A stretch of DNA of 15,865 bases from Bacillota bacterium (GTDB lineage: Bacteria; Bacillota; Clostridia; Clostridiales; Clostridiaceae): assembly GCA_023445445.1 (NCBI GenBank), contig JAEXLD010000071.1, forward strand, positions 1-15,865, given 5' to 3'. Positions 1 to 7,255 of this stretch are shown here, piece after piece (within the stretch, counting starts at the first letter, position 1; each line of letters begins with the position of its first letter). The notes under the pieces were generated by a model. That model had not been told where the DNA came from, did no database searches, and saw only the letters and a list, made by a program, of their open reading frames with translations. A program made the position numbers and the translations under genes.

Positions 1-1037
1 GACTTATAGCTGGTGCTTTATTAATGCTTATTATGGGATTTAACCCTGTTGAAGGATATAAATATTTATTTCAAGGTGGATTAAAAAACTTAGAAAGAAT
101 AGGAAATACTATTGCTACAGCTACACCCTTAATGCTTACAGGACTTTCAGTTGCCTTTGCATTTAAAACAGGATTATTTAATATAGGTACACCTGGACAA
201 ATGTTATTTGGAGGATTTTGTTCAATAGCAGTAGGGTTAAGCTTAGATTTACCTAAAATGATATTAGTTCCAATAGTTGTAACAGTTGGTATTATTGGTG
301 GAGCTTTATGGGCCACAGTTCCAGGAATTTTAAAAGCTAAGTTTAACGTACACGAAGTTGTATCATCTATAATGATGAACTGGGTAGCTTATTGGATAGT
401 TTATTATATGGTACCACAATACTTTAAAGGTGAATTCTTAGAAACTGAATCTAAAATGTTACCAGAAACAGCTACTTTAAAAGTACATTGGTTATCAGAA
501 ATATTTAAAGGCTCATATATAAATTTAGGAATTTTCTTAGCTTTAATAGCAGTTTTAATAATATGGTTCCTTTTAAATAAGACAGTATTAGGTTATGAAT
601 TAAAAGCTGTTGGATTTAATAGATTTGGTGCAGAATATGCAGGTATGCCTGTTAATAGAAATATAGTTATATCAATGATGATAGCTGGAGCATTATCAGG
701 ACTTGCAGGAGTAATACAATATACAGGTAATGCAAATATAATGCAAATAGGAGTAATGCCAAGCCAAGGCTTTGATGGTATAGCAGTTGCCCTACTTGGA
801 GCAAGTAGCCCTATTGGAGTTGTTTTCTCATCCTTATTCTTTGGAGTATTATATGTAGGAAAAGGCTTTATGAATGCTGCTGTAAAGGTACCACCAGAGC
901 TTGCTGATACTATAATGGCTACAATAATTTACTTTGCAGCAACTAGTATGGTAATGGATAGAATAATAAAATGGTTTAAAAAGACTAGAAACAAAGGGAA
1001 AAAAGATAATTCCTCTGAAAGGTTGGTGGAAAAATAA
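1..1037 (+). CDS. Nucleoside-type ABC transporter permease (NupP/YufP-like), 5' partial
   Basis: This is a membrane permease subunit of an ABC importer of the BMP/nucleoside type (NupP family), acting in the cytoplasmic membrane with a second permease, an ATPase and a lipoprotein. The protein is made of hydrophobic helices. The family signature KTGLFNIGTPGQ lies at about residues 48-59, counted from the ATG at 24, and a Gly/Ala-rich segment ASSPIGVVFSSLFFG lies near the C-terminus. The frame is open from base 3 to the window edge and encodes further hydrophobic residues (LIAGAL) before the ATG at 24, and that ATG has no Shine-Dalgarno site. The true start is therefore outside the window. The stop overlaps the next start by one base (TAATG), which indicates translational coupling. 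Substrate is inferred from the family; purine nucleosides are the best guess. Confidence 0.88.
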   Translation, partial: LIAGALLMLIMGFNPVEGYKYLFQGGLKNLERIGNTIATATPLMLTGLSVAFAFKTGLFNIGTPGQMLFGGFCSIAVGLSLDLPKMILVPIVVTVGIIGGALWATVPGILKAKFNVHEVVSSIMMNWVAYWIVYYMVPQYFKGEFLETESKMLPETATLKVHWLSEIFKGSYINLGIFLALIAVLIIWFLLNKTVLGYELKAVGFNRFGAEYAGMPVNRNIVISMMIAGALSGLAGVIQYTGNANIMQIGVMPSQGFDGIAVALLGASSPIGVVFSSLFFGVLYVGKGFMNAAVKVPPELADTIMATIIYFAATSMVMDRIIKWFKKTRNKGKKDNSSERLVEK

Positions 1038-1984
1038 TGTGGAGTATAATTGAACAAGTTTTTCCATATGCAATTTCTTATACAATTCCTTTATTAATAA
1101 CAGCTCTAGGAGCACTTTATTGTGAAAGAAGTGGGATTGTAAATATAGGTTTAGATGGACTTATGATAGTTGGGTCTTTTGCTGGAGCACTTACAGTATC
1201 TAAATTACAAGCAAATGGAGTGGCAGGAGCTTTATGGATTGGTTTATTAGTGGCAGTAATAGTAGGAGTATTATTCTCATTACTTCACGCCTTTGCAAGT
1301 ATTAACTTAAATGCAGATCAAGTTATAAGTGGTACTGCTATAAATATGATAGCGGGTGCATTAACAGTATTCTTAGCTAGAAATATTACTGGAAGTGGAA
1401 ATATAAGAGTAACCAATGGATTTATTCCAAAGGATGTTCCAATACTTTCAGAAATTCCTGTAATTGGACCACTTTTCTTTACAAAGACATATGCTACTAC
1501 TTGGTTAGTTTTAGTAATTTTAATTTTAAGTATATTTATACTTTATAAAACTAGTTTTGGATTAAGACTAAGATCTTGTGGAGAACATCCTCAAGCATCA
1601 CAAGCAGCAGGAATAAGTGTGTCTAAAATGAGATACATAGGTGTTATGATTTCTGGAGGAATGTCAGCTTTAGGTGGAGCTATAATTCTAGTAACATATT
1701 CAGGAGAATTTAATGGTAGTGTTGCAGGACTTGGATTCCTTGCATTAGCAGCATTAATATTTGGACAATGGAGACCACTTGGAATATTAGGAGCAACTTT
1801 CTTCTTTGGATTTGCTTCAACTATTGCAAATGTATCACAAGCTATACCATCACTAGCTCAAATACCAGGAGTTATACTAAAGACATTCCCATATATAGTG
1901 ACTTTAATAGCTTTAGTAATATTCTCTAAATCATCACAAGCTCCAAAGGCAGCTGGAGAACCATTTGATGCAGGAAAGAGATAG
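1037..1984 (+). CDS. Nucleoside-type ABC transporter permease (NupQ/YufQ-like)
   Basis: This is the second permease subunit of the same ABC importer, 315 residues, the usual length for the NupQ family. It is hydrophobic throughout, with about 8-10 predicted membrane segments. The family motif RSGIVNIGLDGLMIVG is at about residues 31-46, and a second conserved stretch, GLRLRSCGEHPQAS, lies in the cytoplasmic loop that should contact the ATPase. The ATG at 1037 overlaps the preceding stop by one base, and a purine-rich GG(T)TGGTGG stretch just upstream serves as ribosome site. It is the last gene of the operon, because a long hairpin follows at 2071-2141. The lipoprotein and ATPase genes should lie to the left of the window. 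The substrate is not shown by the sequence; nucleosides are inferred from the family. Confidence 0.9.
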   Translation: MWSIIEQVFPYAISYTIPLLITALGALYCERSGIVNIGLDGLMIVGSFAGALTVSKLQANGVAGALWIGLLVAVIVGVLFSLLHAFASINLNADQVISGTAINMIAGALTVFLARNITGSGNIRVTNGFIPKDVPILSEIPVIGPLFFTKTYATTWLVLVILILSIFILYKTSFGLRLRSCGEHPQASQAAGISVSKMRYIGVMISGGMSALGGAIILVTYSGEFNGSVAGLGFLALAALIFGQWRPLGILGATFFFGFASTIANVSQAIPSLAQIPGVILKTFPYIVTLIALVIFSKSSQAPKAAGEPFDAGKR

Positions 1985-2070
1985 GGAATAGGTAAAAATT
2001 AATAATGAATAGTTAAAAAGTGAAAAGTAATAGAGGAAAATAAGAGATAATAGGTAAAGGTTCATAGTTA
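1985..2070. repeat. Degenerate AT-rich intergenic repeat-like text
   Basis: This non-coding stretch reuses a few short words: AATAGGTAA at 1987-1995 and again at 2049-2057, GAATAGTTAA at 2007-2016 and CATAGTTAAG at 2063-2072. The same words, partly inverted, recur in the other large spacer near 11161-11173 and 11293-11308. It reads like a decayed interspersed repeat rather than a regulatory site. Low-complexity drift is an equally simple explanation, and the copy number elsewhere in the genome cannot be seen here. Confidence 0.3.
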
Positions 2071-2141
2071 AGAGATAAGTATTATATTATTTGGATTAAA
2101 ATGAAAACAAATCTTAATAAATATAATATTTATCTCTTTTT
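2071..2141 (+). terminator. Long-hairpin intrinsic terminator after the ABC operon
   Basis: The 18-base arm 2071-2088 (AGAGATAAGTATTATATT) pairs with 2120-2137, with a single G-U pair and no mismatch. The 31-base loop can pair further internally. A T run follows at 2137-2141, then ATTT. It ends the permease operon before hom. The stem is AT-rich, so strength is uncertain, but its length and position support termination. Confidence 0.65.
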
Positions 2142-2164
2142 ATTTAATAACTTATAATTAATAA

Positions 2165-2193
2165 TGGTAAATTATATAGTAAGTGAGTATAAT
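2165..2193 (+). promoter_or_regulatory. Weak candidate promoter for hom
   Basis: A perfect -10 hexamer TATAAT lies at 2188-2193, about 54 bases before the hom start. The best-spaced -35 (TGGTAA, 2165-2170, 17-base spacer) matches consensus at only three positions. The -10 could be fortuitous in such AT-rich DNA. No T-box or other recognisable amino-acid leader is visible before hom. Confidence 0.3.
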
Positions 2194-2246
2194 AAATATA
2201 TTAGCAATAAGTAAATAAAAAATAAAAATTTTAAGGGGGAAACAAA

Positions 2247-3548
2247 ATGAAAAAAGTCAGAATTGCTTTAATGGGGCTAGGCAATGTTGGACGTGGTGTT
2301 TGGATGATTTTAAATTCAAACAAAGAAGAAATTATGAAAAGATCAGGCTATGAAGTAGAAGTAGCCAAAATATTAGTTAAAGATATTAATAAAAACAGAG
2401 GATTTGAAGTTCCAAAAAATCTTTTAACTACAAATATTAATGATATTATTGAAGATAATTCAATTAAGATTGTAGTGGAAGTTATGGGTGGTATTGAACC
2501 AGCTAGGGAATATATGTTGTCAGCTATGGATAAGAAGAAGCACATAATCACAGCAAATAAAATGTTACTTGCAACAGGTGGAGATGAGCTTTTTGAGAAA
2601 GCTGACAAGGAAGGTGTAATGTTTAATTATGAAGCAAGTGTAGCTGGTGGTATTCCAATAATTAAGGGTATAAATGAAAGTTTAACAGCTAATAAAGTAG
2701 AAAGACTATATGGAATAGTAAATGGAACTACAAATTATATTTTAACTAAAATGGATTATGATAATTTAGACTTTAATAGAGCTTTAAAAGAAGCTCAAGA
2801 AAAAGGCTATGCTGAAGCAGATCCTACATCAGATATTGAAGGGTTTGATTCACAGTATAAATTAGCAATATTATCTTCTTTAGCTTTTGGAACTAAAATT
2901 AAAGTAGAAGATGTTTATAGAGAAGGTATTACTAATATAGAAGCCATAGATATAGAATATGCTAAGGAGTTTAAAAAAGTAATAAAATTATTAGCTATAG
3001 TTAAAGATAATGAGGGAGGATTAGAACTTAGAGTTCATCCCACTATGATACCAGAAAATCATCCATTAGCTAATGTTAATGATTCCTTTAATGCAGTATT
3101 AATTCGTGGAAATGCAGTTGGTGATCTAATGTTCTACGGTAGAGGGGCTGGAGATTTACCAACAGGAAGTGCTGTTGTTTCTGATTTAGTAGATATTCTA
3201 AGAAACGATATTGATATAGATAATATAAATCCAGTAGTTAAAAACAATCTATGGAAAAAAGAAATTAAAGATATAAATGAAATAAGTAGTAAGTATTATA
3301 TAAGATTATCTGTAGAAGATAGAACAGGGGTGCTTGGAGAAATTACTTCTGTTTTTGGAAATGAAAATGTAAGTCTAAGATCAGTTATACAAAAGGGTGT
3401 AGACTTAGTAAATGAAAATAAGGTAACCCTTGTTTTAGTAACTCATGATTGTATTGAAGGAAATCTTAGAAATGCACTAAATAGTCTTTGCAAACTAGAG
3501 GCAGTATATAAATTAAATAACTTAATTAGAATTGAAGACTTTAATTAA
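2247..3548 (+). CDS. hom: Homoserine dehydrogenase with C-terminal ACT domain
   Basis: Homoserine dehydrogenase reduces aspartate-4-semialdehyde to homoserine with NAD(P)H, the branch step towards threonine and methionine, in the cytosol. The 433 residues match the usual length of single-function enzymes. An N-terminal Rossmann motif GLGNVGRG lies at residues 10-17, TANK with the conserved lysine at about 105, and the catalytic-domain signatures EASVAGGIP (129-137) and GIVNGTTNYIL (156-166). DPTSDIEGFDSQYK (192-205) carries the substrate-binding aspartates and catalytic lysine, and GRGAGDLPTGSAV is at 298-310. Residues from about 350 form an ACT domain (YYIRLSVEDRTGVLGEI), which usually gives feedback inhibition by threonine. 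AAGGGGG at 2233-2239 is well spaced from the ATG. The gene stands alone: no thrB, thrC or aspartokinase is adjacent. Confidence 0.96.
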   Translation: MKKVRIALMGLGNVGRGVWMILNSNKEEIMKRSGYEVEVAKILVKDINKNRGFEVPKNLLTTNINDIIEDNSIKIVVEVMGGIEPAREYMLSAMDKKKHIITANKMLLATGGDELFEKADKEGVMFNYEASVAGGIPIIKGINESLTANKVERLYGIVNGTTNYILTKMDYDNLDFNRALKEAQEKGYAEADPTSDIEGFDSQYKLAILSSLAFGTKIKVEDVYREGITNIEAIDIEYAKEFKKVIKLLAIVKDNEGGLELRVHPTMIPENHPLANVNDSFNAVLIRGNAVGDLMFYGRGAGDLPTGSAVVSDLVDILRNDIDIDNINPVVKNNLWKKEIKDINEISSKYYIRLSVEDRTGVLGEITSVFGNENVSLRSVIQKGVDLVNENKVTLVLVTHDCIEGNLRNALNSLCKLEAVYKLNNLIRIEDFN

Positions 3549-3559
3549 AATAATGAAAT

Positions 3560-3617
3560 AGCTGTATTAATATGATTGTTATTAAATTAGTAATATCATA
3601 TTAATGCAGCTTATATT
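3560..3617 (+). terminator. Hairpin terminator after hom
   Basis: The 17-base arm 3560-3576 (AGCTGTATTAATATGAT) pairs with 3595-3611, with one T-G pair and no mismatch, around an 18-base loop. The tail TATTATA is a poor U tract, so termination may be partial. It begins 11 bases after the hom stop. Confidence 0.6.
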
Positions 3618-3667
3618 ATAAAAAACAAATGAAATAGAAATTCATTTTTAATTATTAATAATTATTG

Positions 3668-3696
3668 TTGAGAATAATATTATATAGTACTATAAT
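3668..3696 (+). promoter_or_regulatory. Promoter of the rhodanese gene
   Basis: TTGAGA at 3668-3673 and TATAAT at 3691-3696 are separated by exactly 17 bases, a near-consensus sigma-A promoter. Transcription should start near 3703, giving a very short leader before the GGAGAG ribosome site (3711-3716) and the ATG at 3723. Confidence 0.75.
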
Positions 3697-3722
3697 AATA
3701 AAAAACAATAGGAGAGTATATA

Positions 3723-4034
3723 ATGAGTATAAAATCAATAAATAGCAATCAAGCTGAGAAGCTTATTAAAAATACAGAGGATTTAGTAATTTTAGATGTT
3801 AGAAGACCTGGTGAATTTAAAGAATCTAGAATTGTAAATTCAATAAATATACCAGTGGAAGAAATAGAGTGGGAATTAGATCAGATTGAGAAGTATAAAG
3901 ATAAGCCTATTTTGGTATATTGTAAAGTAGGAGTGAGAAGTAGTATTGCATGTAATTTTCTTGAAATAGAAGGTTTCAATAATCTTTATAATTTAAGAGG
4001 TGGAATACTAGATTTTAATGGAGAAACTGAATAG
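3723..4034 (+). CDS. Single-domain rhodanese-like sulfurtransferase
   Basis: A single rhodanese domain of 103 residues, the size of GlpE/PspE-type cytosolic proteins. These carry sulfur as a cysteine persulfide and pass it to thiols or protein acceptors. VILDVRRPGEF (about residues 22-32) is the conserved first motif. The active-site loop CKVGVRS starts at Cys67, after the strand ILVYC, and LRGGILDFNG closes the fold. The catalytic cysteine is present, so activity is expected. There is no signal peptide, and the Shine-Dalgarno GGAGAG sits 6 bases before the ATG. It has its own promoter and no obvious partner; the translation operon downstream has a separate promoter. The physiological sulfur acceptor cannot be told from the sequence. 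Confidence 0.9.
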   Translation: MSIKSINSNQAEKLIKNTEDLVILDVRRPGEFKESRIVNSINIPVEEIEWELDQIEKYKDKPILVYCKVGVRSSIACNFLEIEGFNNLYNLRGGILDFNGETE

Positions 4035-4101
4035 ATAACAGTTTTACATAATAATTTGTATAAAATACAAGAACATAGGTTAAAATAAAGATGTAAAATA
4101 T

Positions 4102-4130
4102 TTGACAGGTCTAAAAAAACATGTTAGAAT
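4102..4130 (+). promoter_or_regulatory. Strong promoter of the infC-rpmI-rplT operon
   Basis: A perfect -35 TTGACA (4102-4107) and TAGAAT (4125-4130) are separated by 17 bases. Transcription should start near 4137. The -10 lies inside an exact inverted repeat, ATGTTA-GAA-TAACAT (4121-4135), which may be chance or an operator. Confidence 0.8.
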
Positions 4131-4136
4131 AACATA

Positions 4137-4269
4137 TGTGTTAAGTAGAAACAGCCGTTTCTCACCTTACGGCATAGCTTAGTGGGGTATTAGTTTTGTA
4201 ATAATTACTAGTTATAATACTAGATTTTTATAAGTACTAGAGGGCGGCATAATATGTCCTCTATTTTTT
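4137..4269 (+). ncRNA. Structured infC leader (L20-leader type) with attenuator
   Basis: An untranslated leader of about 150 bases separates the promoter from infC. Two mutually exclusive hairpins are visible near its 5' end: GAAAC(4148-4152)/GTTTC(4157-4161), and GCCGT(4154-4158)/ACGGC(4169-4173). A third, CTAGT/ACTAG, lies around 4208-4223. It finishes with an intrinsic terminator upstream of the coding region. In Bacillus the equivalent leader is bound by L20, encoded by the last gene of the operon, which promotes termination and gives autoregulation. The position, gene order and terminator fit that Rfam class (L20 leader); I assign it by architecture, not by an alignment. Confidence 0.6.
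4238..4269 (+). terminator. Regulatory terminator in the infC leader
   Basis: Arm 4238-4245 (TAGAGGGC) pairs with 4256-4263 (GTCCTCTA), with one G-U pair, around a 10-base loop. Six T residues follow at 4264-4269. It lies upstream of infC, so it must be read through for expression, as expected of an attenuator. Confidence 0.75.
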
Positions 4270-4306
4270 GTGTGTTTTTAGATAATATTTTTGGAGGTGA
4301 CTTGAT

Positions 4307-4819
4307 ATAAGTAAGGATTTTACTTGTAATGAAGCTATAAGAGTTAAAGAGGTTAGATTAATTGATGCAGATGGTGCTCAATTAGGAGTTGTTCCTACAA
4401 AGGATGCTCAAAAAATTGCAGAAGAGAAGGAATTAGATTTAGTAATGATTTCTCCAAATGCTAATCCACCAGTATGTAAAGTGATGGATTTAGGAAAATA
4501 TATTTATGAGCAATCTAAGAAGGAAAAAGAAGCAAAGAAAAAGCAAAAGGTTACTACACTTAAAGAAATAAGATGTAGTTTAACTATTGAAGAAAATGAT
4601 ATTGCAATTAAAGCAAAAAATGCTAGAAAGTTTTTATTAGACGGGGATAAAGTTAAAATCACTGTTAGATTTAAAGGAAGAGAAGCACAATTAGGACATA
4701 TAGGACAGAAAATTTTAGAAAATTTTGTTTCGAAGTTAGAAGATGTTTGCATTGTTGAAAAACCTGCAAAACATGAAGGCAGAAATATGACAATGGTTTT
4801 AGGCCCTAAAAAAGCATAA
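4307..4819 (+). CDS. infC: Translation initiation factor IF-3, probable AUA start
   Basis: IF3 binds the 30S subunit, checks start-codon pairing and prevents premature 50S joining. The IF3 sequence begins well before the first in-frame ATG (4445): SKDFTCNEAIRVKEVRLID is encoded from 4310 and matches the family N-terminus. The frame closes at a TGA at 4298-4300, and no ATG, GTG or TTG lies in frame between. GGAGGTGA (4293-4300) is an excellent Shine-Dalgarno site placed 9 bases before an in-frame ATA at 4307, giving 170 residues, normal for IF3. Non-standard AUU starts are a known property of infC, because IF3 discriminates against them and so limits its own synthesis; AUA would work the same way. 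Domain order is normal: N-domain, lysine-rich linker (KKEKEAKKKQK), then C-domain with VRFKGRE. Confidence 0.93.
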   Translation: MSKDFTCNEAIRVKEVRLIDADGAQLGVVPTKDAQKIAEEKELDLVMISPNANPPVCKVMDLGKYIYEQSKKEKEAKKKQKVTTLKEIRCSLTIEENDIAIKAKNARKFLLDGDKVKITVRFKGREAQLGHIGQKILENFVSKLEDVCIVEKPAKHEGRNMTMVLGPKKA

Positions 4820-4839
4820 CTTGAGAGGAGATTAGTATA

Positions 4840-5037
4840 ATGCCAAAAATGAAAACCCACAGAGGTGCAGCAAAGAGATTCAAAAAGACTGGAACTGGAA
4901 AATTAAAAAGAGCTAAGGCTTTTAAGAGTCATATATTAACTAAGAAAAGTTCAAAGAGAAAGAGAAACTTAAGAAAAGCTGCTTATGTTTCAACTACTCA
5001 AGAAAAAGCAATGAAGAAATTATTACCATACCTATAA
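4840..5037 (+). CDS. rpmI: 50S ribosomal protein L35
   Basis: L35 is a small, very basic component of the large ribosomal subunit. The 65 residues and the start PKMKTHRGAAKRFKKTGTGK are characteristic of the family, as is the ending KLLPYL. An AGGAG ribosome site lies just before the ATG, and 20 bases separate it from infC. It is the middle gene of the conserved infC-rpmI-rplT operon and in other bacteria is controlled together with rplT by L20. Confidence 0.97.
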   Translation: MPKMKTHRGAAKRFKKTGTGKLKRAKAFKSHILTKKSSKRKRNLRKAAYVSTTQEKAMKKLLPYL

Positions 5038-5063
5038 TATAGAGGTTTTTAGGAGGATTAAAC

Positions 5064-5420
5064 ATGGCTAGAGTTAAGAGAGCAACAAACGCTCGTAAGA
5101 ATCATAAAAAAGTATTAAAGCTTGCAAAAGGTTACTACGGTGGAAAGAGCAGATTATTTAAAACTGCTAATGAATCAGTAATAAGAGCTTTAAGAAACGC
5201 TTATGTTGGAAGAAGATTAAAGAAGAGAGATTTTAGAAGACTTTGGATAGCTAGAATCAATGCAGCTACAAGAATGAACGGACTTTCATATTCAAAATTT
5301 ATGAATGGAATCAAATTAGCTGGAATTGATATGAACAGAAAAATGTTATCTGAAATTGCTATAAATGATCCAAAAGCATTTGCTGACTTAGTAGAATTAG
5401 CTAAGAATTCTTTAAAGTAG
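5064..5420 (+). CDS. rplT: 50S ribosomal protein L20
   Basis: L20 binds 23S rRNA early in large-subunit assembly and, in several bacteria, represses its own operon. The 118 residues are the standard length. The basic N-terminus ARVKRATNARKNHKKVLKLA and GYYGGKSRLFKTA are family signatures. The globular C-domain includes RRDFRRLW-type and INAATRMNGLSYS stretches. A strong AGGAGG site precedes the ATG, 26 bases after rpmI. It closes the operon, with a terminator directly downstream, and its product is the expected ligand of the infC leader at 4137-4269. Confidence 0.97.
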   Translation: MARVKRATNARKNHKKVLKLAKGYYGGKSRLFKTANESVIRALRNAYVGRRLKKRDFRRLWIARINAATRMNGLSYSKFMNGIKLAGIDMNRKMLSEIAINDPKAFADLVELAKNSLK

Positions 5421-5425
5421 CATGT

Positions 5426-5474
5426 AAATAAGCCTACAGATAGAAAAGTCTATACTGTAGGCTTATTTGCTTTT
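5426..5474 (+). terminator. Terminator of the infC-rpmI-rplT operon
   Basis: A perfect 14-base stem pairs 5426-5439 (AAATAAGCCTACAG) with 5455-5468, extended by ATAGA/TCTAT (5440-5444 with 5449-5453), giving a long hairpin with a small loop. The tail is GCTTTTA. The hairpin begins six bases after the rplT stop. Confidence 0.85.
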
Positions 5475-5590
5475 ACAGGATTTTATTAAAGTAAATTTAA
5501 TATAAAATTTATAAGTACAAACAGAACAAAAGATGTATAATTATAATATAATAAAGGATAGTTACAGTGGTATAAAAAGAGGAGAGTTAT

Positions 5591-6505
5591 ATGAAGATAG
5601 GCTTAGTTTTATCTGGAGGTGGAGGAAAAGGGGCTTATGAACTTGGTGTTTGGAAGGCCTTAAAGGAACTAAAGATAGATAAATATATTGAGGTGTTCTC
5701 TGGAACATCAATAGGTGCCTTTAATGCAATTTTATTTGCACAAGACAGTATAGAGAAAGCAGAAGCATTATGGGAAGAAGTAACAATGGATAAAATTATT
5801 CCAATAAGTAAATTTGAATTGTTTAGAAAGGGAATAGGCTTATTTATTGGAGCTAAAAATATAAATTTTGCGAAAAAGTATCTAAGTCAAAAAATATATG
5901 AGGGTTCAGTTTCTAAAGATGGTGCTAAAGAAATAATAGATAAGTATTTAGATTTAGAAACAGTTAAAGAAAGCAATAAAATATGCTATGCTGCTTGCAC
6001 GCAGTTACCAGATTTTAATGTTAAATACTTTAGAGTTAATGATTATGATGTAGATTTGGGGAAAGAAATGATAATAGCATCAGCTTCATTGCCATTAATA
6101 TATGAGGCTACTAATATTATGGGAGGTAAATACATAGATGGAGGAATTGCTGATAATACACCAATTCAACCTGTATATGGAGAGGGCTGCGATGTAATTA
6201 TAGTAGTATTACTTTCAAAGGAAGCAAGAATAGATAGATCACTTTACCCTAATTCTTATATTATAGAAATTTATCCTAGAAACTTAAATGAAAGTGTTAT
6301 TAATGGAACTTTAAATTTAGATGAAGAAGCTAAGAAAAATAGGATAAAAGAAGGTTATGATGATACTATGAGGAATCTAGAACCTATTATGAAAATGGCT
6401 GAGTGTAAGATTATTTTAGAAGAAGAAGAAAAGTTTCCAAGATTATTTAAGACATATAAATATTTAAGGACTCTATTAAGTAGAAATGAGAAGAAAGTTA
6501 ATTAA
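5591..6505 (+). CDS. Patatin-like phospholipase family protein
   Basis: A bacterial patatin-fold acyl hydrolase of 304 residues, probably cytosolic or peripheral because there is no signal peptide. The oxyanion-hole motif SGGGGKGAYELG is at residues 8-19. The nucleophile elbow GTSIG is at 38-42 with Ser40, and the catalytic aspartate is in DGG at 183-185 (YIDGGIADNTP). The Ser-Asp dyad is therefore complete and lipid acyl hydrolysis is expected, but the substrate is unknown. A GAGGAGAG ribosome site precedes the ATG. The upstream spacer has two overlapping TATAAT boxes (5536-5541 and 5542-5547) without a convincing -35. The gene ends at a hairpin shared with the opposing gene, so it is transcribed alone. 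Confidence 0.92.
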   Translation: MKIGLVLSGGGGKGAYELGVWKALKELKIDKYIEVFSGTSIGAFNAILFAQDSIEKAEALWEEVTMDKIIPISKFELFRKGIGLFIGAKNINFAKKYLSQKIYEGSVSKDGAKEIIDKYLDLETVKESNKICYAACTQLPDFNVKYFRVNDYDVDLGKEMIIASASLPLIYEATNIMGGKYIDGGIADNTPIQPVYGEGCDVIIVVLLSKEARIDRSLYPNSYIIEIYPRNLNESVINGTLNLDEEAKKNRIKEGYDDTMRNLEPIMKMAECKIILEEEEKFPRLFKTYKYLRTLLSRNEKKVN

Positions 6506-6519
6506 TAAAGTTAAATTAA

Positions 6520-6547
6520 AAAATGAGCTGTTTATACAGCTCATTTT
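6520..6547. terminator. Bidirectional terminator between convergent genes
   Basis: AAAATGAGCTG (6520-6530) pairs perfectly with CAGCTCATTTT (6537-6547) around a 6-base loop. The + strand has T4 and the - strand T6 after the stem, so it can stop transcription from both sides, more strongly for the - strand gene, whose stop codon overlaps the arm. Confidence 0.88.
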
Positions 6548-7082
6548 AAATTGATTTATAATTATAAGTTAAACCTTCATAGACAAATTCTTTATCATTA
6601 ATACTCAATAAATCGCTAGGCTTAATTAAGCTAGGGATTTTATCTGAATCATAAATTTCACTTTTTATTAATAGATGTGAAACAAATTCTGAACAAAAAT
6701 ATCTATTATTCCTTTTAATTGGTTTATTAATTACCACACCTATTAAGCCAAGAAGGCTATACCTATATTTATCTTGATCTTGTAAAAATAGCTCAAGTTC
6801 ATTTCTTAATGAGAAGTATTGTTTATTACTAACTTCAATTTTATATATTATACATTGGCTATTTTGAAATTTTTTATATACTCCATCTCTTAAGTTTTCT
6901 TCAACTAATCCACCTATAAATGGATTGCTAGGAAATATCCTTCCAAATGAATACATTTTTTCAAAGGTATTATCAAAACTTAAGGAAACATGTACATATT
7001 TATCTTTTGTATAATAATTAATACATTTTGATAGTACTGTTCCAGTATTGGAAAATACTAAATAAATATTTTTCTTATTCAT
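6546..7082 (-). CDS. Permuted NlpC/P60 (YiiX-like) papain-fold protein
   Basis: A 178-residue protein resembling the circularly permuted NlpC/P60 group (YiiX/YebB type), in which the histidine precedes the cysteine. Visible are KYVHVSLSF with His31, the following YSFGR strand, and RYFCSEFVSHLL with candidate nucleophile Cys130 followed by Glu132. This H...CSEF order is the hallmark of that group, whose members act as amidases, peptidases or thioesterases, often on lipid-linked substrates. There is no signal peptide, so an intracellular role is likelier than cell-wall hydrolysis. GGGGG (- strand, 7099-7095) is the ribosome site, spaced 12 bases from the ATG. It is the only - strand gene here and is monocistronic. 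The substrate is unknown and the family call rests on motifs only. Confidence 0.68.
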   Translation of the reverse strand: MNKKNIYLVFSNTGTVLSKCINYYTKDKYVHVSLSFDNTFEKMYSFGRIFPSNPFIGGLVEENLRDGVYKKFQNSQCIIYKIEVSNKQYFSLRNELELFLQDQDKYRYSLLGLIGVVINKPIKRNNRYFCSEFVSHLLIKSEIYDSDKIPSLIKPSDLLSINDKEFVYEGLTYNYKSI

Positions 7083-7255
7083 ATTTTAAATCATCCCCCA
7101 ATAAATAGTTAAAGATAAATATATAATGATTATATAATATAATTCTTAATATATCCTTAAGAAAATTTAAAAAATATTAAATTTATTATATAAATATGTT
7201 AAGAGTAGGCTAATTATTAGTTTATGTTAATAAAATATAGGCTTTAAACTAAAAA

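Noticed and set aside
24..26. ATG at 24 as the start of the first permease
   Set aside because: The frame is open to the window edge with hydrophobic codons before it and no ribosome site; the gene is simply truncated.
3668..3690. Fur-like box in TGAGAATAATATTATAT at the rhodanese promoter
   Set aside because: Only one half-site is close to consensus; A/T composition and promoter overlap explain the resemblance.
4056..4070. TTGTAT-AAA-ATACAA dyad as terminator of the rhodanese gene
   Set aside because: Short AT stem with a 3-base loop and no U tract.
4445..4819. IF3 starting at ATG 4445 (124 residues)
   Set aside because: It would remove most of the N-terminal domain, whose conserved residues are encoded in frame from 4310 behind a strong ribosome site.
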